Source: Oxytricha trifallax (Eukaryota > Ciliophora > Spirotrichea > Sporadotrichida > Oxytrichidae). From it: DNA of 64,000 nucleotides. This document shows positions 38,595 to 51,000 of this stretch, piece after piece. The DNA is taken from positions 159,334 through 223,333 of the forward strand of contig ARYC01000108.1 of NCBI GenBank assembly GCA_000711775.1, written 5' to 3'. The notes under the pieces were generated by a model. That model saw only the letters and a program-made list of their open reading frames with translations, was not told the DNA's origin and did not search any database. The position numbers and the translations under genes are program-made. How positions within the stretch are numbered: position 1 is the first letter of the stretch; every line of letters starts with the position of its first letter.

Positions 38595-39980
38595 TCACTA
38601 AACTTAAAAGTTCTTCTCTGTCAATCTTTTGTACCATCTTTTCTTCTTTCTGTGTTCTTTTCTAAGTCTTCTTCTTAAGCTGACTTCTGGAAGTTTGGGG
38701 TTTTCTGAAACGAAATAATTTTCAAATTCACTCTTAAATAGAGTGTTGGTGAGAAGTACTCTCTCTTAGATGCTTCTTAGTTGTTACTCCCCTTGATATA
38801 GTGGGCTGAGTTAGTTTATCAATTAGATTTCCCAAGGTTCGAAATTGTGGTCTCTGTTTTATTCCTTGGTATCAATAAACCTTTTTAGAAGTTTGAATCT
38901 TATTTCTTTTGGATTGAAATATTGAAATTTACTTAACAGTAGTTTAGTAAAAACTTCTTAGGGTTTGATTAGTATATCTAAATTTATCTTGTGTTCCCTA
39001 GTCATCTACTTAGGATGTGGTGGTGGTTTATTGGTCAGAATCTGGCCAGATTCTGATGTATGGTTGTCCTATTTCGTAGTGACCTCCCTATTATTTATAT
39101 TTTGGAGTGATTCTTCATATATCTTGGATGTATTTTTGGGTGATTCTTCAGATATCTTGTTAGAATTCTTGGGTGATTCTTGGAATATCTTTTTGGGTTG
39201 TTTGGGTGATTCAGTGCATATCTGAGTTACCTATTTAGTAGGTTAAGGGTCATTAGATATCTATTATTAGGCAGTAGTGAAGGAATCTTCTCCTTTAGGG
39301 GCTAGTTGAGTATTTGGTTTGGAGTTAAAGAATTTAGGTTTCTTCTCAGCTCTTTCTACCTAAATCTAAGTTTAAGTAGGTCTGGCTCTAATGTCTCATT
39401 AGTTGGGTTTTGTTGTAGGGGTTTCTGGGTGTTGATTTAAGAAGTATGTTTGTTGTAGATTTTACCTTCTGTTGATTTTTCCTTATTAGCTTTGCCTTTT
39501 GCTGTAAAGCGGTTTGTCTGATATTGGGTTGGGAGACTATTAAAAATTTGTTAGAACTTTTCTCCCCTATTGTATATAGGGTTTTTGAGTGTGATATTTG
39601 GTACTGTTGGGACATACCAATTGTGTCCGTTCCATTTTAGTGTGGGTAGGTCAAAGTACTTTTGTTCACTGGGTGTTATTTTATGGGTTTAGTTTTGTCT
39701 CCATACCAGTCGAAGGTCTGTTGTTATTGTTAGGGTCGTCTTGCTTGGAACTTGGTATAGTAGCGGTCGTCTAATTCTATGTCTGAATCGTCGTAGAATT
39801 CGATATCTGAGCTTTAGTCAGACGAATCCCCATCTGATGATTCGCTATCGGTTTCCCAATAGTCTGAGGCTTGTCCAAACTTTGCTTTGCTGTACTGTGC
39901 TAAGTCTTAGAGAGAATAGGCTGCTTGTTCTCTAAAAAGAGAGGCGCCAAGATTGAGTGACTTTTGGTCGGGGACTAGTG
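38595..39980 (-). CDS. Unrecognised acidic/Q-rich then basic protein, frame change inside
   Basis: With TAA/TAG as glutamine the minus strand is open from 39,980 (after a TGA) to a TGA at 39,346, and in a second frame from about 39,390 to TGA at 38,595. The first part is acidic and serine-rich (WETDSESSDGDSSD, then YDDSDIELDDRYYTKF), followed by five glutamines and TFDWYGDKTKP. The second part holds a repeated EESPKN/ESPKQ-type motif spaced about 13 residues apart, and ends strongly basic (LRRRLRKEHRKKKRWYKR). Together this is about 460 codons. There is no start ATG near 39,980, so an upstream segment is missing. The frame switch lies in a 45-nt overlap and would be healed by loss of 4 nt between two TAG copies. 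I do not recognise a family. Confidence 0.6.
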
Positions 39981-40569
39981 TCATCTAATCACGTTCCTTT
40001 CAGTATCAATATTATTTAATAATAGTAAATAAAATAATATTAGTTTCGAAAATTCAGAGTCGATATTTTAGGATTATATTTTATTTTATTAATTTATGAT
40101 ATTTATAAATATACTACTTCCTATTTAATTAAATGCAATTCTTAATCTTACAACATATTTATTTTAATTAGCAAAATCAAGAATTTATAAATCTTATTCT
40201 TTTTATATTAAGATTTATAATCTTAATTGTTAATTTTTAGATTTAATTAGCTCTCTATGAAATCAATTAATATCTATAATAGCAAATTTGAAATGAGGTT
40301 AATAATTTTGCTTCACTGAGAATCAGGAAAATATTATAACAAATAATATAATTATTAATAAAATAATTAATTATTATAAAAATTTATGTTTGCTTTTAAA
40401 AATATAATTTATATGGTATAATATTATTGGTTGTTTGTTTTCATTTATATTTAAATAATTTGATAATATTGCTCCAGAAAAAAATCAAGAGATTAGATAA
40501 TTTAAATATTATCTAATTACATTTCTATAATAATTTTTTTAAAAAATTGATAAATTATTTATATTTGAA
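39981..40569. other. AT-rich noncoding DNA
   Basis: Nothing recognisable. Confidence 0.55.
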
Positions 40570-40999
40570 TATTGTAGAAACATATTGTAGAAATATAATA
40601 AAATTTGGAAGATTAATTATAATTTACATAATATTAATCAAAATCTTGGCATTTAAAGTTAGCTAATTCATAACTATCTTAGTGTGTTTGATAAAGAATT
40701 CAAAATTAGCCTGACTTTACTTTTGGCAGTACTATTTTATCTCATCCCTGCAATGAGATAATTTAAGCTTAATTAAACCCTCTAAATTCATAAAATTATA
40801 ACCTCACATTAAAGTGAAGTTAACTCGCTCTAGGGATAAGATAAAATAGTACCGCCGATAGTAAAGTCCATCTAATTTTGAATTCTCTATCAAAAATATT
40901 AAGATCGTATAAATTGGCTAACATTAACTACCACAAATTTGAATTGATATTTATTTAAATATAATTAATTTTTCCATATTCATATTTTTTTCCACAATA
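40570..40999. repeat. Fold-back element, family A copy 5 (decayed)
   Basis: Left ATTGTAGAAACATATTGTAG, where the end motif appears twice. The core is recognisable (AGCCTGACTTTACTTTTGGC, TTATCTCATCCCTGCAATGA). The right arm retains CTCGCTCTAGGGATAAGATA. Arms have diverged. Confidence 0.75.
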
Positions 41000-41216
41000 A
41001 TCAGCAAGAGACTTCTTTAAGTTATTTCTTTACTCTTAAAAGTAAAATTAATTATATATAGTTTAATAAATTAATCTGTATTTAATAATAATTGCTGAGA
41101 ATTGTAATTATTATATTTATTTATTTAATAATAAAGTAATTATTAAAAATAAAAATAAAAATTATCTATTTTGAATATATTTATAATTATATTTAAAACA
41201 AATGTAAGTAAAAAAA
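41000..41216. other. AT-rich noncoding DNA
   Basis: Nothing recognisable between fold-back copies 5 and 6. Confidence 0.55.
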
Positions 41217-41646
41217 ATTATTATTGTAGGAATACATTTGATTTGGGAAAAATAATTTAAAATAAAATAATAAAATATGAAATTCGTGGCAGTTAACTTT
41301 CTGGAAACCTGGACACTATGGTAAATGTTCGAAAGAGAATTTAAAATCAGCTGGACTTTACTATTGGCGGTAACCCTCTATCGCATCCCTAGAGCGAGAT
41401 AACTGGACTATAATTTTTTGTGATTTGTTTAGTTTATTTTTAATGCCAAAATTAAACTCCAGTTATCTCGCTCTAGGGATGCGATAGAGGGGTACCGCCA
41501 ATAGTAAAGTCCAGCTGATTTTAAATTCTCTTTCGAACAAGTACCATATTGTCTAGGTTTCCAGAAAGTTAACTGCCACGAATTTCATATTTTATTATTT
41601 TATTTTTAATTATTTTTCCCAAATCAAATGTATTCCTACAATAATA
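41217..41646. repeat. Fold-back element, family A copy 6
   Basis: A near-perfect palindrome: ATTATTGTAGGAATACATTT at left and its reverse complement at right. The arms carry TTTCTGGAAACCTGGAC, CAGCTGGACTTTACTATTGG and TATCGCATCCCTAGAGCGAG. It is the same sub-variant as copy 2. Loop near 41,410-41,450. Confidence 0.9.
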
Positions 41647-41827
41647 ATTAATTTGAATCATTAATTAAATATATTAATATTATTTAAATATAGAAATTAA
41701 TCATAGCTATTATATATTTTTGGAATAATTTCTTCATCGAACAAATTTATTTATTTTTTTATTAGGGTTTGTGTTTCACCTTTCCCTACAGCAACTATTG
41801 AATTATAATTAACTTATTAAAAACTAA
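41647..41827. other. AT-rich spacer
   Basis: Nothing recognisable. Confidence 0.55.
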
Positions 41828-42450
41828 GGCTATGAGAAGTTGTATCCTAACCCCCCTAATGTATACTTTTCTTTTTGTAGTCTGGTAGAGTTTTTAGCGC
41901 TGAGTAAAAGTAGAAGATAAACACGGAATGTGCGAGCAATAGTTTTCGAGCTATGGCTTCATCAAAGTAACTTTATATATATAAAATCACTATAAATTTT
42001 ACAAAAAATTTTCAAATTTTTCACAAAATTAAAATCTCTAAAATTAATTATTTTATCAGTTTTTAACTATATTAACAAATTATATCTAATTTATTATAAT
42101 TTTATAAAGTGAACTTTTATAGTCTTTAAAAAAATCTTATATGAACGTTGAAATAATTTTTAAATTACTTTATAAAATTATAATAAATTAGATATAATTT
42201 GTTAATATTGTTAAAAACTGATAAAATAATTAATTTTAGAGATTATAATTTTGTGAAAAATTTGAAAATTTTTGTAAAATTTATAGTGATTTTTATATAT
42301 TAAAAGTTACTTTGATGAAGCCAAAGCTCAAAAACTATTGCTCGCACATTCCGTGTTTATCTTCTACTTTTACTCAGCGTTAAAAACTCTATCAGACTAC
42401 AAAAAGAAAAGTATACATTAGGGGGGTTAGGATACAACTTCTCATAGCCA
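41828..42450. repeat. Fold-back element, family B copy 2
   Basis: A palindrome of about 620 bp, starting GGCTATGAGAAGTTGTATCC and then CCCCCC. It shares with copy 1 (8,857) the blocks TTTTTGTAGTCTG, TAGAGTTTTT, CGCTGAGTAA and TAGTTTTCGAG. Outer bases and loops differ between the copies, so they are relatives rather than a recent duplication. Confidence 0.85.
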
Positions 42451-44369
42451 AAACTAAATACTAATAAGCTTTAATTTATAAATTATTATCTATGTTATTT
42501 AATTATTATTACCCATTTAAATATTATATAAACATATAGTTTAGCATAACTAAATAAAAGTTATTAGCAACTAAGTTTTTATAATCTAAAATTATATCTT
42601 ATATAATCGAACTAAGATTTAGAATTGTAATAAATAATAATATTGAATAAAAAGTAAATGAATTTATAATTAAATGAATAATAAATTATTTATATTAAAT
42701 CATTAGATTGTTTTAATTAAAAATGATGTCTATAAAATATCCATGAATATAATTTTAACTAAGTTTAAATGCAAAATATAACTGAAGATATTCATAAATA
42801 ATTATATATTAAATCAGCCAGCCACTATCTTGATAATTCATAAAAAGCACTTTTAAAAAAACGAGAATTATACAAAAATATTTTTATTTAAATAAATTAA
42901 ACTTAAAAAAATTGTAAAAAATAGTTTTATTAAATGTAATATCTTAAAGATTTTTTTATTATATCTAAAATATATATTTTTTAGTTTATTTTACAGCTAT
43001 CTATAAAATAAACTTTTAAAAATAATTTAAGTAAAATTAAAATTAAATTCTGAGTTATGCTTAAATATTAAACTAATAAATTCTTATAATTATTTAATTA
43101 AAATAGTTAATTTATTTTTACTATATTTCTAATTAATAATAATATCAAATATAAAGTAATTTTATAATCTAAAAATTCAAAATTTAGATGAAATAGTTAA
43201 TTTGATTAGACAAATAAGGATAAAAATTATGAATGTTTATCAGAAATAAATTAGTTTAGCGTTTAATTCAATTTACTTTTATAAAAATATTAAAAATATA
43301 AGAGAAATACAGTAACTAAATTGAAAATTTACACAATAATATTTTTAATAATTATATAATTACAAATAAGTTTATATTGTAATATCTCGCTATCTATATC
43401 CAAAGCTGCAGTCATTGAGAATAAATCCTCAGCCTATTCATGTTTTCTAATTAGCATTTATATTAAGACCTTAAATATATTAATATAATAAAATAATTTA
43501 TATTTAATTCTATTTATTAAATTTATAAATAATAAATATAATTTTATTTTATTTTATAATTGCAATTGTATATTAAATGTCAATGCTACAATTATAAACT
43601 TAATTTTTTTATATATTAATTATTTAAAATAATTATATTTTATTTAACTTAATATATTCATTTAATTATTAAAAAAATGCTTATTTTTTCAATTGTAAAA
43701 GATTTTTAACAATCAATATATTCTTAATGAGTAAAAAATATAATAATTTAAGTCTTTACTTCTTGTTAATTGCACACATAGTCGGTGGGATTGCAATCAA
43801 AATAGACAAGAAATATTGGAGTTAAAACAATTGATGTATCTGTATAATTAGAAGTACATACTTATGTTGGAACTCATTTTGTAGTTACTAGAACTACTGC
43901 ACTATCAAATATAAATCAGAACCTTAAATTTCAGGCATACCATTATTCTTTCTCTACTTTATTTAATAGATAGCATTAAGATCATTTTTAAACTTAATGA
44001 AATTTTTAAATATTAATGGCACCTATTAAATACGGATACGTCTTTAATTAATAAAAGTTATTAATAGTTGTATAAAGATCTCCAATTAAATTTTTTATTT
44101 ATTTATTTTTTTATTTATTACCCTTGCCAAAAGCCATTCACTTCCACTACTAATTTAAGTCTTTATTTAATAAGCTAAGAATTATAAATGCAATTTAAGT
44201 AAAATCAATAAGTTATAAATTTGTAATTTAAATAAATTATATTGGTAATAAAATACAATAAAAATACTATTTTTTAATTAAATTTATAATTATTATTTAT
44301 TAAATTTGAATTAATTATAATGAACTTAATATATTTTTAAAATTTTTAAAATAGTGGTGATTAATGAGT
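42451..44369. other. AT-rich noncoding DNA
   Basis: No gene. The patch 43,770-43,970 is slightly GC-richer but yields no convincing frame. Confidence 0.5.
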
Positions 44370-44490
44370 TATATTAGATTATATTTTAGATATCACTGTT
44401 TAAACTAAAATTAAACCATCAATTTTATCCATGATGTAATGTCTCTGAGTGAGTAGACGTGGCAGTCATCAAGTTGAAAACTCAGAATTA
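44370..44490 (+). repeat. Dispersed repeat family G, copy 3
   Basis: CACTGTTTAAACTAAAATTA, then AACCATCAATTTTA, GAGTGAGTAGACGTGGCA and GTTGAAAACTC match copy 1 at 18,160-18,260. The GC-richer DNA to the right (to about 44,690) differs from that beside copy 1. Confidence 0.6.
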
Positions 44491-45442
44491 CCATTATCTC
44501 TATTACCTAGTTTTTCTCCTGAATAAAAGATTTTTCCAGAAATAACTGGAAAAAAGAGTTCGAAGATTCGACTAGGTTGACATGATGTAGTGAAAAACGC
44601 TTACCGGTCCCACCGTTACTAAAAAATGTAATATCTTTTCTTTCAGATGTGGCAGCTTCAGCAACATAACCCGGTGAGGGAGAAAAACATATCCTTTAAT
44701 TACTGATTAAAATGCTTAAATAAATCATAATGTTTATAATAGAAAAACTAGAAATGTTACTATCTTAATCTAATAAATTAAAATTAGTATAATTTGGTTT
44801 GTCTACATATGATCAAGCTTAAGATTTAGGCTTGAAAATAAAACGAAAACTATTAATGAATATTTTAATATATTACATAAACTCAATTAAAAATATTATT
44901 TTATTGCTTAGTAATTTCTTCTAAAATTTAATTTAAATTTTTAATATTAAAATACCACTTTCTTATTTATATATGTGATTAAACATTGTATTGAAAAATT
45001 AATTAAAAAAATAAGTAAATTAACATAAATAATAATATTTAAATCATAATAATATTAAATTTTTTAAATGAAAATATAGGGTGTTTTAATAAGAAAATCT
45101 TTATTCATTATTAATATTCTTATATTCAGAAAAATAAAGAAAACTTTTAATTTTGGTACATTTAATTTTTTAAATGTATCATAGTAATCTTAAAAATTAT
45201 TCATTGAAATATAATTTCTTAAATTTTTCAAGAGCAAGTTCTTCTTTATTTATTTGAATAAAAAACATATTATTAAAATTATGGCCTTAAAATAATGAGA
45301 TTTATATTTTATCTTTTCATTTTACTCAAGAGTAGTTTTTAAGTTATTTTTTTTAGAGCTTAGTAATATTTCATTTTTATATTTTTTTTACTTATAAAAA
45401 TTGTTTTAAAATATTATATTTTGTTATATTGTGCGTTGTTGA
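44491..45442. other. Noncoding DNA
   Basis: A GC-richer patch at 44,540-44,690 contains the small inverted repeat GTTCGAAGATTCGAC. I could not build a tRNA from it. The rest is AT-rich. Confidence 0.5.
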
Positions 45443-46257
45443 TGTCTGGCTAGTTCAGAGATTGAAGACATTTTACCCGAGTTTCTTTCAGAAATAGAAA
45501 AAATAGGTAAGATAATAATAGCTTAATATTTTACCTAATATTATTAGATATTATTCGCCAATATTAGTACGATACTATCACTGATTGCAAGATTAGTTCT
45601 GAATTTATTGATAACCCTGGACTTTTACAGTAAGCTACTAGAAGAAAGCTATGAAGATAATGACTGGTTCTAGTAAGTAAAACATATTATACCTGGTATT
45701 AATAAACTTCAATATGATTTGTACCAAAAATCTAATTTTCTTTTTAGTCCAATCCATTAAGTAATAGCCTTAACACTTGGATTCTACCTGCCAATCGGAG
45801 CCATAACCTACTCTTTAATGTATGCCTTCACCTAGAAGAAGCGTCTCTAAGAACGTTAAATCCAATTGAAAGCACAAATAGGTTCACCTTCACTGCTTGA
45901 CGAAGAGGAAATGGATGAGAAGCTGCTTTAAATGTGGGATGGTACTTTCGATAAACATGGTACGAGTGAGCATCAAATTGGAATAGGAGGTTATAATCAC
46001 TTAAGCGGTGGAGGTTTGTCTATAAGTATGCAGAGAGGCAACTAGAATTTCAGGTATTAGAACACTATCAAATATTTTATGAAGTATTAAATATATTAAG
46101 TTCATTAGTTTTTCTAAAATACACTCCTGGTGGGACATCTCATGATACAAGAACAAATAGAGGAGAAAACGTGAATTCGTTCATAATCCCGAATCCCTTC
46201 GAAGACAGAAATGACGATGACTCTCGCAGTTTACTGACTGTTAGTGACGACTCTTGA
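45443..46257 (+). CDS. Membrane protein with acidic serine-rich tail, two introns
   Basis: With the ciliate code the joined exons 45,443-45,672, 45,748-46,053 and 46,101-46,254 (stop TGA 46,255-46,257) give 230 codons in one frame. The introns are 75 nt (GTAAGT to TTTTTAG) and 47 nt (GTATTA to ATTAAG). The protein has one clear membrane segment (HQVIALTLGFYLPIGAITYS) and perhaps one before it. A basic stretch (FTQKKRLQERQ) and a G/S-rich, acidic tail ending in SLLTVSDDS follow. There is no start ATG after the upstream TGA at 45,440, so the 5' part is missing or lies across an eliminated segment. A GTAAGATA at about 45,490 could begin another intron, which would change the N-terminal reading. 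The fragment could be the end of a receptor-like protein; family not recognised. Confidence 0.6.
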
Positions 46258-46551
46258 ATATGAACATTTAATCACTAAAAACTAAAAGTATTTGGAATTG
46301 AAATAACAATCTAAAGAAGTTGTGTTGTTATCAATTCCAATAATATCATCAATCATCAATTTATTATTACCATGTGCTAATCATATTTAATTTGCTTTAT
46401 TAACACTTATTTTAAATCATATTCTATCTTTACATAAGATTAAGAGTAAATATATCATTAAAATTAATGTACTGTTTGGAAATTATTAAATCAATAAAGT
46501 TTATAAAGTGTTCATTACTATGTATTTTTGAATAGATTTATTATAAATATT
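46258..46551. other. Intergenic AT-rich spacer between convergent genes
   Basis: About 290 bp between the stop codons of a plus gene and a minus gene. It probably contains both 3' ends and a boundary between two macronuclear chromosomes. No specific signal seen. Confidence 0.5.
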
Positions 46552-47704
46552 TCAGAACCAATTGTCAATGTTGTTCTCTTATAAATTGCTGTTTGGATTA
46601 GTTTCATTAATGAAATTATTATCTTGTTGGATTTATCTGATTGGTATGTTTCCTTGTGACTGCACATCAAACTCCATTATAACTTAAAAATATTTTAATT
46701 ATTCTAAATTTAGATTATAATTTAACTATAGATCTTAATTTAGAGCTTAAGAAAAAACTCCACCAGTTCCACTGCTAATATTTTAAGCATAGGTTGTTTT
46801 ATAGCCTTAATTTTGATTTTGCAAATCACTTAGGGTGTTCGTTCTAAACTGCCCTCCTCCTATCTTTTTTTAGAAATAATTCACAACTTTAGATTGAAAA
46901 CAATGTAAAATTAAAGTTAAAAATATAGAGAATCTTTCTCTTAATATGGGCTTACTCATGTAGCATAGTCTTTGGAGCAACAGGGTATTTCTATAAGTAA
47001 ACTCGCTCTAACCCCTTAATTCTACTGCTTTACCCATCATCCTGTCCGTTATTAGTATTATTTGCATTTTGCATCTGCATTCTGCCAATCAATGAGAATG
47101 AAACATCCTTAGTTTCTTTGTTCTTCTGAAGCTTATTCTTCACTTTTGGTGCTTAATTTGCTGCATTTTTCTAAATGGGGAGGTAAAAATCAAATTTTCT
47201 AAGCTAATTTGAACTTTAATGTGCAACACGATCTTATGGCATGATGTGTGAGAATTGCTACATATCTACGGGCATCTACTGTTCATATTAATCGTTGTTA
47301 TGAGTCTCCATGAAAAGTTAGTTGTTTAAGATATTTAATTGCAAGTTTAGAGTGGTATTGTTATTGTTGTTACTTAAAGGAATTGTACTCATACTCATAG
47401 CACTTTGAGGTAAAAGATACATAAAAATTTATATTGCATTTTGAGGTTGCTGATTGAACTAAGGATTTGCATGATAAAAATTCATGTTAGACTAAGCACC
47501 ATGACCACCTTAAGTCATCAAAAGATTCCTCTGAATTTAATTTCTATTTATAAGTTGAGACTAGATGCCTGCTCCAGAAGTAGCTGCTCTGTTGTGATAA
47601 TTTTAGAGGTTTTAGTTTATGTTAACGTTTTGCTAGTGAGCGTTTGTTGAGTAAGTTTGTAATGCTGAATTATTGGATTTGTTTCTCTGTATTCCAAAAC
47701 TCAT
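46552..47704 (-). CDS. Q/N-rich protein of unknown function, one intron
   Basis: It starts at ATG 47,704 (MSFGIQRNKSNNS) and ends at TGA 46,554-46,552, read on minus with the ciliate code. A 112-nt intron (46,955-46,844) has a GTAAGC donor and a TTTAG acceptor. The exons total 346 codons exactly. The protein is rich in Q, N and M, with no obvious membrane segment or known domain; typical parts are NPQFNQQPQNAIQ, GRMQMQNANNTNNGQDDG and FINETNPNSNLQENNIDN. Without splicing, exon 1 stays open to a TGA at 46,828, and an alternative frame also overlaps here, so the intron call rests on the canonical splice sites and the matching composition of the downstream frame. It may be a low-complexity regulatory or RNA-binding protein, which is speculation. 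Confidence 0.7.
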
Positions 47705-48091
47705 TTATTAATAATAATGTTTTAATACTAAATTCATTAGAAAAATCAAATATCTTTAATAGTTCTAAATTTTTATTACATTTAGTCTAAATGTAATTGA
47801 TTTCAATTAGTTTAATTATAAAACATTTATTTACAAAAAATCTATTTAATACTAATTAAATCAAACAATAACTAATTTACATGCAAAAAATGTAATATAA
47901 ACCTTAAATACAAATAAAGAGTTAAATAAAGGCATCTATGAGCCTCTGGAAAATATGAATGGATAAATTACTGAAAAATTTACTGATAATAAATTCAATC
48001 CTTTTTAAAATATTGATTAAGATAACAACTTTGATATATAATTAAAATGTTATGGAAATTACTTAGAGTTTATCTATAGTTAAATAGACAA
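47705..48091. other. AT-rich spacer
   Basis: No clear frame. It may contain the unresolved 3' end of the long minus-strand gene to the right. Confidence 0.45.
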
Positions 48092-51000
48092 GCATTATTT
48101 CAATTTTGGGTTTTTTATTCTATCGAAAAATCTATTTGCTTTCTCAGCATCTTGCTCTATTAAATCTTTCATATGATCAGCTTACATTTCAGTAATTTCT
48201 TAATCTTTATCGACATGCTATTGGTAAGGCAGTAATTGTAAAACTCAATTCTTTTAAAAATTTATTCTACATAATTTAATATTTATGCTTATATTTATTA
48301 AAAAATATGTATAATCATAGGAAAAAATGACTATTTTAATTTTTTTACGAGTTTGACTGATATATTCTTTAATTTAATAGAACCATAAAGATAATTAGAA
48401 ATGTTGATTTCTTAAATCGTTATTATTAATTTAAACTGAAGGCGTCAAGATGCCATTGTATAATACTTTAAATTATATAATGATTAATAAAATATAAAGA
48501 AAAGAAAAGCATCAATCTAAAATACCAGTAATAATAATAAATAATTTTTCTTTGATAAATAATCAAAATAAACTATAAAATACCATATCTATGTTTATTA
48601 ATTGCTGCAACTATATCTTATCAGTTGCATCTGAATCCATTCTTTGCAGTGGATTCTATTCATCCTCATTATTCACATAAAACTGTATTTTCTATACGCC
48701 ATTTCTATTATCATCATCCCCAGCAATATTGCCCACCCCTTAGAACATAGATGCTGCTGGTATTTAAGGTATATATTAATTATGAGTATGTTGCTGTGAG
48801 TGATATAGTTATTACTAGTATTGTTACTAAGCATCCAGTCTGAATTGATTGATTTCTTGCATTTAATCTCTGAAGTACTATTCAAAGTCTTTGGTCTGTG
48901 GAGTAGGCTATTATTGCATAACTTCGTCTTCATCTGTCTGTAATTATTGCTGTTATTCTTAAACCTTTTATTAAAAACTGGGTTTAATTGGGTTGTTATT
49001 CTCAATTGCGTAGGAAATCATAGCCATTCTCTTGACTCTCTCTTCTTCCTAGTCTAAGTACGAAAACACTCTATCAGTTGGCAATCTATTGTCATCTCCT
49101 CTCTTTTTCTTGTTTGTTTTCTTTTTCTTTTTGGATGCTGGCGGTTTTCCTCCATATGCTTTAGCCAGTTCTTTCTGTCTTTTATCAATGTCATCTTTAC
49201 TTTCTTAATTATTTTCGTCTGTTAGTTCAAGTGGTGCCAGAGATTGAAGCTTATCCTGGTCGTTGTTATCAATATTATCAAGGTTCGCTTTATCAAATTT
49301 ATTAGGTAAATCCCCAATTAAAGAGTCCACACTACCGTCTCTGGAGATATCTTTAAGTTTAAGGAATTCCTCCTCGATTTTATCCTCTTCTCCCTGCAGA
49401 ATAGAATCCAAATCAAATTACTGTCTCTCTGACTTCAACCCGTATTCCTTGTCAATAGCGAATTTTTCTTCTTATTTCAAAAGTTGCTTCTTTCTCTTCT
49501 CAAATCTATAGGGCATTGGTATCTCTTCATCCTCGTCGAGCTCATCAACTTCAAAAATTATGTCTCCATCTTGATTTATGATGTTTCGCAAGTTATCGAT
49601 CAAGTAACCGTTCTTATTCACTTTACGGTTGAGGTTGTCCCTCATTGTCTCTAAGTTGAGTTGAATGTTTCCAAAGTCATCTATATCAAACATTCCCATA
49701 ATATCATCCAAATCGAATTGTATGTCTTTCTTGCGCTTCTTTGATAGCTTCATTTTTTCGAAATCGAAGTCTGAATCTTCTGAGTCTTTATCAGGGAGTG
49801 TATCTTCTAAATAATTCATAATATATTTTATTATCTTTCTTCATCTCTATAAAGGATTCTTCTTCAGATAGTTTGTCTATGACTCCCCAAATTAAGTCTT
49901 CAACATAATCCACATCTATTTCTGCGATTTAATCTTCGTCTAATAAGAATTGATAGTTATCGTCTTTAGCAAATGGATCGTATCCAATGGCTATATCTTT
50001 TTCATATGTCTAAGTACGTCTCGTTACATTTTTATTATTTAATAGAATAATATAATTAAAACTTTTCAGTTAAAAAAGTGATAACAATAAAAACATTCTT
50101 AGATTTAGCTTAATTGTAATTCTTAGCATTATGCGGGTCAGTCAACTATGTGTAGATGTTATTATAGTGATATTTAGATTTCATAAGTTCTCTGAACAGC
50201 TCAAGTCTAGCAAGGTAATCAGGATCTATGAGTTTCTTTGAGACATCTGGGTAGCTGACATGAGTGATTTCTGAAGGATCAAAATCAGATTCAGGGGACA
50301 GGTCATCATACCACTCCCTCATAATTTCGTCATCACATGAATGCCAGTCTCTAGGCTCAAGTTTTAGCTCTTCTTTTTATCTAGCCAGTTTCTCAGTGAA
50401 TTCCTCTTTGAATTTATTGAACTCTATCTTGTTCTGACTGGGTTCATCGAAGTCTATTCTGTGCATTGGTATTTTTACTATGTTATCAAAACTATTAGCT
50501 CTTTCCCTGAATTGAGGGTAATCTTTGTTTGGACTGGGTAGGAATGATACTTGCTTACTTTTTGGTTTATCCTCAATTTTTTCAAGGTTTAATGGTTCTA
50601 ATTATGATTAATCATTGGCATTGTAGAACTTTTCTGTTCTTGCAGACTCCAAAAGTTATTACTATAAACTCCTTGTATCAATCTGCTGGTCTTACTATAA
50701 ATGACTGGATTGTATCATAATTACTCTAGAATCATCTAGATCCATAGTTTAATCAGGATAGTCATTTGTCTGATTGAGTAAGTTAATACCTGATAAGTCA
50801 TTTGGAAACATTTGACCTTGGAGATCTCTATAAATCTTTTCTTAAAGTGCAGTTATTAGAGGAGCCCCTTGCTTATTTATGTTTCTGAAGGACAGTTTAT
50901 TTTCTAATCTTTCTCTTGCATCATAAGCCTAATTTCTGGGTTTAGTTTCTTAAATATCACCAGGGCCACTTGGGATTATTTCTTATAAATACTTCTACCT

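Noticed and set aside
44560-44690. tRNA-like GTTCGAAGATTCGAC region
   Set aside because: No acceptor stem, D-arm or anticodon arm could be placed around it.
47441-47650. Plus-strand frame opposite the Q/N-rich gene
   Set aside because: The minus strand has an ATG, a 346-codon spliced frame and canonical intron borders; the plus frame is its shadow.
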